Shown here: one piece after another, positions 25,106 to 32,614 of the stretch | Layout of the letters: each line of letters starts with the position of its first letter | Numbering within the stretch: the stretch's first letter is position 1 | From: JAXGMV01 sp040772085 | GTDB lineage: Bacteria > Chloroflexota > Anaerolineae > Anaerolineales > Anaerolineaceae | Length of the DNA stretch: 64,000 nucleotides | Assembly: GCA_040772085.1 (NCBI GenBank) | Contig: JAXGYU010000001.1 | Coordinates: 1,178,001 to 1,242,000 of the forward strand | Reading direction: 5' to 3' | Translations under genes and position numbers: made by a program | The notes under the pieces: generated by a model | Database searches by the model: none | Told to the model about the DNA's origin: nothing | Seen by the model: only the letters and a program-made list of their open reading frames with translations

Positions 25106-26806
25106 TTACTTGACGATATCGAGGTCTCTCCAGAGGTAGATACCCAGATTGGACTGATCAAAGCCCTGAACACTCTTGTTCATGGCAACGACCAGGGGCT
25201 CAGACCACAGCGAGAAGAAAGCTGAGTCTGCGTTCACAAGTTCCTGAATGCGCCAGTACATGGCTTTGCGTTTTTCCTGATCCTGTTCGGTCAGGGCAGC
25301 CTTTGCCAGTTCCTGGATTTCAGGGTTGTTGTACTCGGTGTGGTAGGACTGGATGTTGTCGTACACCACCGCGTAGCCAGTGTGCTGTGAAGGATCGGGG
25401 ATGTCATCGGTCCAGCCGCCGGCATAGATCAAGAACTTGCCGTCCCAGTAGTTCTGGCGGTTGATACCGCCTTCCAGCGGGTTGAGCTCGAGCTCGACAC
25501 CAACCTCGGCCCACATGGCCTGGAGCATGGTGCCGTACTGCTGCTGCTGTTCACGACCGGTGACAATGTTCATGCTGGTCTTGAATCCATCGGGGTAGCC
25601 AGCTTCTGCCAACAAGGCTTTGGCTTTCTCGACATCATACGGCCAGCCGGTGAGCTCAGTGTTGTAATACAGCGTGCCTTCCGGACGGTACGTCTTGGCG
25701 ATGGTGCCGAGACCGAAGGTGACGTTGTCGATCAGCGCCTGGCGATCGATGGCATGATTCAGAGCCTCGCGAACCTTGGGGTTCGAGAGCGGGTTGTCGA
25801 TCTTGGTGCCATCGGGCCAATCCACGACGGGGCGATGGTTGGGGATCAACTGAACGATCTGACCAATCGCGAATTTGGTGACCTGAAGGTTGGGGTCCTT
25901 CTCGAGTTCTTCAACGCGGGAGAAGGGCGGGTAGTTGATGGCGTCAACTTCGCCAGCCTGGAGGGCCATGATACGGGCGTTGTCATCGGGGATGTACTTC
26001 AGGATGATTTCGTCAACCTTGACATTGTCGGCATCCCAGAAGTAGGGGTTCTTCTCGAGAACCATGCGATCGCCCTTGGTCCATTCTTTCATGATGTATG
26101 GGCCAGCGCCGCAAGGATGGAGCATGAAGTTCTCCCAACCGCCAGCAGCTTCAACCTGGGCTTTGGGCATGACAACAGCATTGAAGAGAGCAGGGCTGTA
26201 TGAGAAAGGAACATAGGGCTCACTCAGGGTGAAGATGACCTGTGTGTCAGTCACTTCAATGTTAGAGACATATTCCATGGTGAAGGACCAGATACCATTC
26301 TCTGGATTTCTGGCGCGCTCAAGTGACCACTTCCAGTCTTCGGCGGTAATGGGGCTGCCATCACAGAATTTCAGGTCTGGGCGCAGGTTGTAAGTGAAGG
26401 TCAAACCATCTTCACTGATATCCCACGATTCCGCGAGATCAGGGACCAGGTTGCCTTCTTTGTCGGTGCGCATCAGACCAGCGTAATACTGCTGCATGTA
26501 CCAGATGTCAGCGTTGGCATCGTTCATCACGGGGTCGGGCAGGAACGCGTCCAGGAAACGACCGAACGTGAAGGTTTTCTTGCCGGTAGCTGCGGGTGCT
26601 TCAGTCGCGGCAGCGGGAGCTTCGGTAGCGGCAGGCGCCTCAGTAACGGCGGGCGCTTCGGTAGCGGCGGCTGGTGCTTCAGTAGCAGCAGCAGGCGCTT
26701 CGGTCGCTGCGGGCGCGGGGGTCGCCGCGGGGGCGCAGCCAGCCAGCATGCCCAGGAGCATAACGGCAGCAACGGCAAAACTAAATAACTTAAAACGTGG
26801 TGTCAT
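25106..26806 (-). CDS. Family-5 solute-binding lipoprotein (transporter 2)
   Basis: SBP_bac_5 family binding protein, 566 residues from the ATG at 26806. That start has GGAGGAAAG just upstream and gives a proper signal peptide with lipobox MLAGC (Cys24); the open frame extends 22 codons further but without a signal-peptide-like start. An EAPAAT-type linker of about 50 residues follows, then the binding domain with YNLRPDLKFCDGSPITAEDW and KVREALNHAIDRQAL. It is distant from the transporter 1 and 3 proteins, so a different ligand is likely. It heads the transporter 2 genes and follows lysC by 99 bp. Confidence 0.9.
   Translation of the reverse strand: MTPRFKLFSFAVAAVMLLGMLAGCAPAATPAPAATEAPAAATEAPAAATEAPAVTEAPAATEAPAAATEAPAATGKKTFTFGRFLDAFLPDPVMNDANADIWYMQQYYAGLMRTDKEGNLVPDLAESWDISEDGLTFTYNLRPDLKFCDGSPITAEDWKWSLERARNPENGIWSFTMEYVSNIEVTDTQVIFTLSEPYVPFSYSPALFNAVVMPKAQVEAAGGWENFMLHPCGAGPYIMKEWTKGDRMVLEKNPYFWDADNVKVDEIILKYIPDDNARIMALQAGEVDAINYPPFSRVEELEKDPNLQVTKFAIGQIVQLIPNHRPVVDWPDGTKIDNPLSNPKVREALNHAIDRQALIDNVTFGLGTIAKTYRPEGTLYYNTELTGWPYDVEKAKALLAEAGYPDGFKTSMNIVTGREQQQQYGTMLQAMWAEVGVELELNPLEGGINRQNYWDGKFLIYAGGWTDDIPDPSQHTGYAVVYDNIQSYHTEYNNPEIQELAKAALTEQDQEKRKAMYWRIQELVNADSAFFSLWSEPLVVAMNKSVQGFDQSNLGIYLWRDLDIVK
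26578..26734 (-). repeat. In-frame repeats encoding the EAPAAT-type linker (transporter 2 SBP)
   Basis: Imperfect 18- to 21-bp units coding for EAPAAT, EAPAAAT or EAPAVT follow the lipobox Cys. It is the same kind of tether as in the transporter 1 SBP although the binding domains differ, which suggests linker exchange or convergent slippage. Confidence 0.75.
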
Positions 26807-26905
26807 CTTTCCTCCATTAGTAATCTTTTTATTCGCCCAGGCGGGCATCGTTCCGACATTGCGAGTTTTCAATTAAGTGATTACACCTCCTCCTTCTCAA
26901 TTCCG

Positions 26906-28093
26906 CTATAAATAAGGTTGAAGTTCGTCATAGAGCGTTTCGAGAACCGATTTCGCATCACCTTCAGGAACAACGAAGGTGGACCGAATAGATTGCAGGT
27001 CATGATGGATGACAGTGATGCCTGCTTTTTTCAGGCGCTTCAATGCCAGTTTGTCCATCTTTTTCTGTGAAGCTTTCGTACCAACAAAGCTCACCAGCGC
27101 GTAGCCCTTTTCCCAGGCAACATTCTTGACACCATACGCCGCGAGTTCGTGATCGACCTCACCCAGCGTATCGCCTGCCGGGACGGCAAAAACCATTTCA
27201 CGCGTCAGTGTGTCTTTGAAGGTCAGCAAGCCGACGTGCTGCTCAAGCTGTGCCAGATCCTTCTTGCCTAATTTCTTATTCACCAGGGCAATGTTGGCAT
27301 TGGCGATCAAAGCGAAGCCAACCAGGGATGATTTGTCAGGCTTTTCGCTGATAAGCGTGCCGGGATTTTGTGAAAAGGTCGAGCGGATGCGGATCGGCAG
27401 GTTTTTCTCCATGCCTACCTTGACCGCGCGGGGATGAACGACCTTGGACCCAAAGCGTGCCATTTCGAGAGCGGCTTCAAACGAGATCTCCTCGCGCTTG
27501 GGCGCCCCGGGCACAATCCGCGGATCCATCGCCAGCATGTATTCAACATCGGTGTAGATATCAGCGCGCGCAGCATTGAGCATGGCGCCGACCAGCACAC
27601 CGCTGGTATCCGAGCCGCCGCGACCGAGGATGGAGAAATCACCCATGGTTTTTGTCACACCCTGACCACCGGTCACAACGGGGATGATGCCCTGCGCGAC
27701 CAGCTTCTTCAGCCGTGAGGCATTGAGCCGGGCGGGATTGGCGCTCATGTGGAAGTCTTCGGTGATGACACCCGCCTGACCGCCGGTGAGCGAGATCGCC
27801 GGCAAGCCTGCTTGCTGCAGGGTGTGGACCATCACGCCGACCGAGATCATCTCGCCGGTAACAAACAGGAAGCTATAGTTGCGGGGCTCGACCGTGCCGC
27901 CCATGTTGCGCATCAGATCAAGCAGCGTGTCGGTGGCGTAGGGGTCACCCCGTCTTCCCATGGCTGAGACCACCAGCGCGACGCGATTGCCTTCATTCAT
28001 CTCGCGTCTGACGTGGTCAACGATCATCGCCCGCCGTTCTGCGGATGCGACGGATGTACCGCCAAATTTCATCGAAACGATTTTCTCAGCCAT
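26906..28093 (-). CDS. lysC: Aspartate kinase
   Basis: Phosphorylates L-aspartate to aspartyl-4-phosphate, first step of the aspartate family. The 395 residues start with the family signature VSMKFGGTSV. The kinase core includes FSILGRGGSDTSGVLVGAML and YTDVEYMLAMDPR. The C-terminal quarter (about 255-395) is a tandem ACT regulatory region, so feedback by lysine or threonine is expected but cannot be assigned. AGAGGT precedes the ATG. It lies 18 bp after the aminotransferase gene; together they can convert oxaloacetate to aspartyl phosphate, with asd further down the same array. Confidence 0.9.
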   Translation of the reverse strand: MAEKIVSMKFGGTSVASAERRAMIVDHVRREMNEGNRVALVVSAMGRRGDPYATDTLLDLMRNMGGTVEPRNYSFLFVTGEMISVGVMVHTLQQAGLPAISLTGGQAGVITEDFHMSANPARLNASRLKKLVAQGIIPVVTGGQGVTKTMGDFSILGRGGSDTSGVLVGAMLNAARADIYTDVEYMLAMDPRIVPGAPKREEISFEAALEMARFGSKVVHPRAVKVGMEKNLPIRIRSTFSQNPGTLISEKPDKSSLVGFALIANANIALVNKKLGKKDLAQLEQHVGLLTFKDTLTREMVFAVPAGDTLGEVDHELAAYGVKNVAWEKGYALVSFVGTKASQKKMDKLALKRLKKAGITVIHHDLQSIRSTFVVPEGDAKSVLETLYDELQPYL

Positions 28094-28111
28094 ACTTTTC
28101 GACCTCTTGAT

Positions 28112-29299
28112 TTACAGATTCGCGACAAAGCGTTCGATCCGGACGACGGCTTCAGCCAGCATTTCATCCGAATTAGCGAACGACAGTCTGATATGCCCGA
28201 CACCCGCGGGACCAAACGCTGAGCCAGGCGTGGCAGCAACCAGTTCTTTCTCAAGCAGCTGCGAGGCGAACAGCATATCGTCCATGCCAGTCTCGGCGAT
28301 GCTGGGGAAAGCGTAGAACGCGCCGGAGACCAGGTCGCAATGGATACCCTTGATCTTGTTCAGGCCAGCGGTCAGGTTATCGCGGCGGGTCTTGTAACGG
28401 CCAACCATATAGGTGGTGTACTCATCCGGCCCTTCCAGAGCAGCAACAGCGCCAACCTGAACGAATGACGGCGCGCAAGTGGTGGAATGAGAATGGATTT
28501 TGGTCATCTGACCAATGACTTTCGCAGGACCGAGCATCCAGCCCAGCCGCCAACCAGTCATGGCGTGGCTCTTGCTGAGGCCATTCAGGATCAGTGCGTG
28601 CTTGTCCATACCGGGCAGGCTGGCGATCGAGACGGGAGCTTCATCAACGAAGGTCAGTTTTTCATAAATCTCATCAGAAATTACGAACAAACCATGCGCC
28701 TGAGCGAAGTCAGCGACGACCTGCAGCAGGTCTTTGCTCCAGATGAAGCCACTCGGGTTGTTCGGGCTATTCAGGATCATCATGCGGGTGCGCTTCGATA
28801 CAACCTTTTCGAGGTTGGCTTTCAGCTCTTCAACAGTTGTGCCATAGCTGACGGTGACATATTTGCAGGTGCCGCCCGCGAGCTGGACACAGGGTTCATA
28901 CGATACCCAGAAAGGATCGAAGAGAATGGCTTCGTCGCCGGGGTTGAGGACCGCCTGGCAGGCTGTGTAAAGCGCTGTTTTCGCGCCGGGCGTAACCAGT
29001 ACCTGCGTCTTGGGGTCATAAACCGCGTGATTTTCCTTCTCGGTCTTATTGGCGATAGCTTTCAGCAATTCAGGAATACCCTTGCTTGGCGTGTAGTGGG
29101 TAAACCCTTTCTTCAAAGCAGAGATGGCTGCTTCGGTTACATGGGGGGCAGTTTCGAAATCAGGGTCACCGCCGCTCAGGTCGACGACGGGTTCACCGGC
29201 GCTTTTGAGCTTGCGGGCCTGGTCCATCACCGCCACGGTTGGTGATGCCGATAAATCTTTGACTCGATCTGCAACGTACAAATTGGTTTCGTCGCTCAT
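28112..29299 (-). CDS. Class I aminotransferase, aspartate aminotransferase-like
   Basis: PLP aminotransferase, fold type I, 395 residues. The PLP lysine is Lys243 in NGLSKSHAMTGWRLGW, with NSPNNPSG (about 177-184) and the SDEIYEKL strand typical of the aspartate aminotransferase 1-beta/prephenate transaminase group. AAGGAG precedes the ATG. Placed 18 bp before lysC, it most likely makes or consumes aspartate. Alternatives are LL-diaminopimelate or diaminobutyrate transamination, which the sequence alone cannot exclude. Confidence 0.85.
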   Translation of the reverse strand: MSDETNLYVADRVKDLSASPTVAVMDQARKLKSAGEPVVDLSGGDPDFETAPHVTEAAISALKKGFTHYTPSKGIPELLKAIANKTEKENHAVYDPKTQVLVTPGAKTALYTACQAVLNPGDEAILFDPFWVSYEPCVQLAGGTCKYVTVSYGTTVEELKANLEKVVSKRTRMMILNSPNNPSGFIWSKDLLQVVADFAQAHGLFVISDEIYEKLTFVDEAPVSIASLPGMDKHALILNGLSKSHAMTGWRLGWMLGPAKVIGQMTKIHSHSTTCAPSFVQVGAVAALEGPDEYTTYMVGRYKTRRDNLTAGLNKIKGIHCDLVSGAFYAFPSIAETGMDDMLFASQLLEKELVAATPGSAFGPAGVGHIRLSFANSDEMLAEAVVRIERFVANL

Positions 29300-29311
29300 G
29301 CTAGTCTCCTT

Positions 29312-30031
29312 TTATCCCTCATGGTTGGTTGGGTGATATTTTTCAGCTTTCGCCATCAATCCCGCGTTCTCAACAGCGGGCTGCATGCCGAGTAAGGCAA
29401 ATGGCGTCACGCCCTGCTCGAGTTGGGACATGATGCTCTCTTCACGCGCGACGCGTTTTTGCGCCGCGGCAAGAAGTTCGGCCATGCGTGACGCGGGGAA
29501 AACGATGATGCCATCATCATCCGCCATCACCAGATCACCGGGGTTGACGGTCACGCCGCCGCAAAGGATGGGCACATTAATGCTGCCGGGGCCTTTGCGG
29601 GTGCTGCCGCGCGGGTCGATCGACCTTGACCAGACGGGGAATTTCACTTCGCGGATGTAGGTGGTATCACGCACCGCGCCATCAATGATCGCGCCCGCGA
29701 TGCCTTTCGCCTGACCGGCTACGGTCACGATCTTGCCCCAGGTGGCGCTCGGGTTGTGTCCCGCGCAGGAGACGACCAGTACGTCACCGGGCTTGCACAG
29801 CTCCAGCGCGTAATGCATCATCAGCGTGTCGCCGGGCATATTCAGCGCGGTAACCGCAGGGCCGATGATTTGCGCGCCGTTCCAGACAGGTCTGATGGCG
29901 CCGTCCAGGAGATGGCTGATCTCAAGCGCTTCGAGCACATCTGAGACGCCGACCTCAGCGAAAGGCAGCAGCGCTTTCGGGTCAGGCCGGTCAATATGGG
30001 CGTAAACTGCATGGTTGTCGATGTTTGTCAT
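29312..30031 (-). CDS. RraA-family protein (aldolase/decarboxylase-like)
   Basis: Member of the RraA / 4-hydroxy-4-methyl-2-oxoglutarate aldolase fold, 239 residues. The catalytic signature GAIIDGAVRDTTYI holds the conserved Asp, Arg and Asp that bind metal and substrate, and GDLVMADDDGIIVFP is the usual C-terminal motif. Family members cleave or decarboxylate oxo-acids such as oxaloacetate, while RraA proper inhibits RNase E. In this metabolic context an enzymatic role is more likely. It is the second gene of the array, 12 bp after gntR and 12 bp before the aminotransferase gene. Confidence 0.8.
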   Translation of the reverse strand: MTNIDNHAVYAHIDRPDPKALLPFAEVGVSDVLEALEISHLLDGAIRPVWNGAQIIGPAVTALNMPGDTLMMHYALELCKPGDVLVVSCAGHNPSATWGKIVTVAGQAKGIAGAIIDGAVRDTTYIREVKFPVWSRSIDPRGSTRKGPGSINVPILCGGVTVNPGDLVMADDDGIIVFPASRMAELLAAAQKRVAREESIMSQLEQGVTPFALLGMQPAVENAGLMAKAEKYHPTNHEG

Positions 30032-30043
30032 GAAGTATGTCCT

Positions 30044-31030
30044 CTACTCAGGTGATTGGTCGTTCAGCATTGCCCGGATGCGGTGTACTGAACTGGGCTT
30101 GGGCGTATGCAGAAATTCGAAGGCCGGCATCCCGGAGGGTATCCACTCCAGCGCCTTCTCCGAGCCGCTGGCATAAACCAGCACATCAATATTGCTGATG
30201 ACTTCTTGCGCGTCGCTTTCCTTGCTCACGAGCGCGATACGTTCCGGAGGGATGCTGTGACCAGTCACAGCCAATTCATTGATCATGGTATGTACATATT
30301 CCGGCCAGGTACTGATGATGCCGACTCGGTATTCACGGTGGATGGCTGCCAGATTCTGAATGGTCTCCTCGCTCAGCTCGAACGCGATGGCAATAATTTG
30401 CTGGTAACGGGGACCGAGCAAGTTTTTCACGTCCTGCAGGCTGCGGGGAAGCGTGACAATCAAGGAAGCCGCGTTCAGGACTTCGCGATATTGCTCCATG
30501 TCGGTGAGCAAATTGCTATAGAGCAAGGGCATCACTTTCAGGTCAAGGTCACTTAGCAGCTCTTCGATGGTGCGTGCGTAGTAGGTCGTCGCGCCGGAGA
30601 AGTTGCCAACCAGCACAATCGATTTTGTCGCGCGATCTGATTTCAGGGAATCTTCGACTTGATGCACAACGCGCTCAATCTCGGTCAGAGAGTAACCGAG
30701 CAGCTTGGCCTGGCGGATGGCGTTCTCGATAATGCTGAACAGTTTCTTGTGTCCGATCTCATCATGTGTCTTGCCGTTGCAGAGCCCAAGCTCGCCCACA
30801 AACACACCGATGGCTGGCTTGCTGACCAGCATGCGGTCATGGATCAGGTCGCGATAGACTTTGGAGACGGTGACAGGCGAGACTCTGACTTCAGCGGCGA
30901 GTTCACGGACCGAGGGGAGGGCATCGCCCGGCTGGAGGTTGCCGAAAGAAATGGCGTAGATGATCTGACCCTTAAGCTGCTCAGCAACGGGTACGGGTAA
31001 GTCTCGATCTAGTTTCCAGTCTATCGGCAT
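30044..31030 (-). CDS. GntR-family transcriptional regulator with large effector domain
   Basis: DNA-binding regulator, 328 residues. The N-terminal winged helix (about residues 8-75) shows the GntR pattern: LKGQIIYAI, GDALPSVRELAAEVRVSPVTV, then VYRDLIHDRMLVSK. A helical stretch (90-130) leads to a C-terminal domain of about 200 residues with alternating strands and helices (SIVLVGNFSG, KVMPLLYS, IIAIAFEL) that looks like a small-molecule sensor, not one of the standard FadR or UTRA domains. It is the first gene of the 25-gene minus-strand array. Its own promoter (31115-31143) overlaps a perfect inverted repeat (31095-31116), consistent with autoregulation and control of the whole array. Confidence 0.87.
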   Translation of the reverse strand: MPIDWKLDRDLPVPVAEQLKGQIIYAISFGNLQPGDALPSVRELAAEVRVSPVTVSKVYRDLIHDRMLVSKPAIGVFVGELGLCNGKTHDEIGHKKLFSIIENAIRQAKLLGYSLTEIERVVHQVEDSLKSDRATKSIVLVGNFSGATTYYARTIEELLSDLDLKVMPLLYSNLLTDMEQYREVLNAASLIVTLPRSLQDVKNLLGPRYQQIIAIAFELSEETIQNLAAIHREYRVGIISTWPEYVHTMINELAVTGHSIPPERIALVSKESDAQEVISNIDVLVYASGSEKALEWIPSGMPAFEFLHTPKPSSVHRIRAMLNDQSPE

Positions 31031-31094
31031 TGTCTATACTTTGTTGACTTTCTGGATTGAGAATACAATTAATTAGATTGACGCAACGGAGCAT

Positions 31095-31116
31095 CTGTTA
31101 CAGTGTTGTGTAACAG
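31095..31116. promoter_or_regulatory. Putative GntR operator
   Basis: CTGTTACA - 6 nt - TGTAACAG is a perfect 8+8 inverted repeat that overlaps the first bases of the -10 box of the gntR promoter and covers the expected transcription start. A repressor bound here would block initiation. Confidence 0.7.
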
Positions 31117-31143
31117 TATAGCAAGCATAGACAAGCATGTCAA
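31115..31143 (-). promoter_or_regulatory. Strong sigma70-type promoter of gntR and the 25-gene array
   Basis: On the minus strand TTGACA (31138-31143), a 17-bp spacer and TATACT (31115-31120) match the vegetative consensus in 11 of 12 positions with ideal spacing, about 85 bp upstream of the GntR ATG. Three copies of the octamer TTGTCTAT lie around it (31030-31037 and 31175-31182 on the plus strand, 31127-31134 on the minus strand, inside the spacer), possible further sites for a regulator. Confidence 0.8.
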
Positions 31144-31189
31144 TGCAGGTTGACTTTAATAGGTTATTATTCTATTGTCTATCTGATGC

Positions 31190-32419
31190 TTACATAGGCT
31201 TCAAAGTGCCGTCGCCTTTAGCCGAGACTACTAGCTCACCATTTTGATAAACCGAATGAATCTGCCTGATCAGCATAATATCCTCAGAGAGGTTCCCGTT
31301 AACAACTACGATATCGCCTACTTTTCCAGCAGCAATTGTCCCAAAATCGTCCGAGATACCCATAGCGTCTGCTGGTAATTTAGTTCCAGCAATAACTGCC
31401 TCAAGGGTAGAGAACCCGCAATTAGTTAGTTCAAAAAGTTCTTTCCAGAATCCATTAAAGGGAGAGGCGAGCCAGCCAGCGTCCGATCCTGCAATCAGCC
31501 TGACACCCGCGTCCTTCATTTTTTCAAAAAACTCATATTGTCTTCTTAGCATATTCTGTCTTCTTGAAAAATCAGGGTCGCCAGGCTGGGAATGATCCAA
31601 CGCATCACTAAACGGACACAAGGTAGTTGTCACAGGTATTCCAGACTTAGCCAATTTTGCTGCAACACGCTCGTCAAAAATCATTTGTTGTGAACTGTCT
31701 ATGAAAAGGGCATGCTCAATTAAATCCACGCCTGCATCAATAGCCTGTTCAATTGATTTTGTAGCGATGCAATGCGCAGAAACGAGTTTGTCAAAATCAT
31801 GGGAAATTTGAACCAGGTATGAAAGTTCTTCTTCTGTGTACGCAGGATAGTGAGACAAGCTTCCTGGAGTTCCTCCGCCAGATTCCATGACTTTAATAAA
31901 ATCAACACCAATACCCACAAGTCTTCTTACCATTTTCAGTAATTCAACTTTCCCATCGGCTTCACCGCCATAGTATCGGACATGACCCCCAGAAATTGTT
32001 ATTGGCCATCCACTGCAGAACATACGAGAGCCTCTAACTTTGTTAGCTTTTTGGGCATCGCGCAACTCGGTCGTAACTGTTCCTTTACCACCACAATCAC
32101 GAACATAGGTCACACCAGATTGAAGTGCAGTTCTAATATTGGTCACTGCCCGTAATGCCATTGTTGTTTCGGTGTCGAGCTGCGCCATTACAAAGGGTGA
32201 CTTGTCACCTGGCATAACAGAATGCACATGGTGATTTATTAACCCCGGTAGAATTGTTTGGTTTGATAAATTAACTTGCCTGTCAGTCGGTCTTGTTTGA
32301 TAGTCCTGCGTAGAGATAACATCACATATCCTATTCCCCTCAAGCAGTACTACTTTATTTTCTTGTACTTTCTGTGAATGTCCATCAAAAAACCATTTTG
32401 GAAATAGTGCTGTTCTCAT
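31190..32419 (-). CDS. Metal-dependent amidohydrolase, prolidase/imidazolonepropionase-like (AT-rich block)
   Basis: Amidohydrolase-superfamily TIM barrel, 409 residues from the ATG at 32419, which has GGAG 8 nt upstream; a GTG three codons earlier would overlap that site. Metal ligands: HHVH after strand 1 (LPGLINHHVHS), the carboxylated Lys in DFIKVMESGGG, His in VSAHCIAT and LIEHALF, and Asp in AGSDAGW. Relatives cleave N-acyl or Xaa-Pro/Xaa-Arg dipeptides, or imidazolones. Visibly AT-richer than the array to its left. It is transcribed divergently from transporter 3 and has two relatives downstream of that transporter. Confidence 0.85.
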   Translation of the reverse strand: MRTALFPKWFFDGHSQKVQENKVVLLEGNRICDVISTQDYQTRPTDRQVNLSNQTILPGLINHHVHSVMPGDKSPFVMAQLDTETTMALRAVTNIRTALQSGVTYVRDCGGKGTVTTELRDAQKANKVRGSRMFCSGWPITISGGHVRYYGGEADGKVELLKMVRRLVGIGVDFIKVMESGGGTPGSLSHYPAYTEEELSYLVQISHDFDKLVSAHCIATKSIEQAIDAGVDLIEHALFIDSSQQMIFDERVAAKLAKSGIPVTTTLCPFSDALDHSQPGDPDFSRRQNMLRRQYEFFEKMKDAGVRLIAGSDAGWLASPFNGFWKELFELTNCGFSTLEAVIAGTKLPADAMGISDDFGTIAAGKVGDIVVVNGNLSEDIMLIRQIHSVYQNGELVVSAKGDGTLKPM

Positions 32420-32525
32420 ATCACTCACTCCATATAATCAAATGAACGGGATTTATTTACGTAAATCTATCTTAGCATCAAATATGTTTTGTGAATTATT
32501 CAAACATTACCAACAAGAAATATTA

Positions 32526-32553
32526 TTGACATTTCATTGATTTATGCTACGAT
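32526..32553 (+). promoter_or_regulatory. Promoter of the transporter 3 / amidohydrolase genes
   Basis: TTGACA (32526-32531), a 16-bp spacer and TACGAT (32548-32553) lie about 60 bp upstream of the SBP ATG in the 195-bp divergent region. The -35 is perfect and the -10 has 5 of 6 matches. No copy of the GntR inverted repeat is seen here. Confidence 0.65.
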
Positions 32554-32614
32554 GATTATTAGTACCCGCCTGTCAGAGGCCCACTTAGTCACAATTTAAT
32601 AAAGGAGTGAAGCA

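Noticed and set aside
16480..29299. Calling the array a complete ectoine degradation cluster
   Set aside because: The M24-type ectoine hydrolase, the DoeC-type dehydrogenase and a MocR-type regulator are absent, so it is kept only as a hypothesis.
31031..31189. Integration site (tRNA or direct repeats) at the left edge of the AT-rich block
   Set aside because: No tRNA gene, no direct repeat matched at the 40751-40781 edge, and no integrase or transposase was found.
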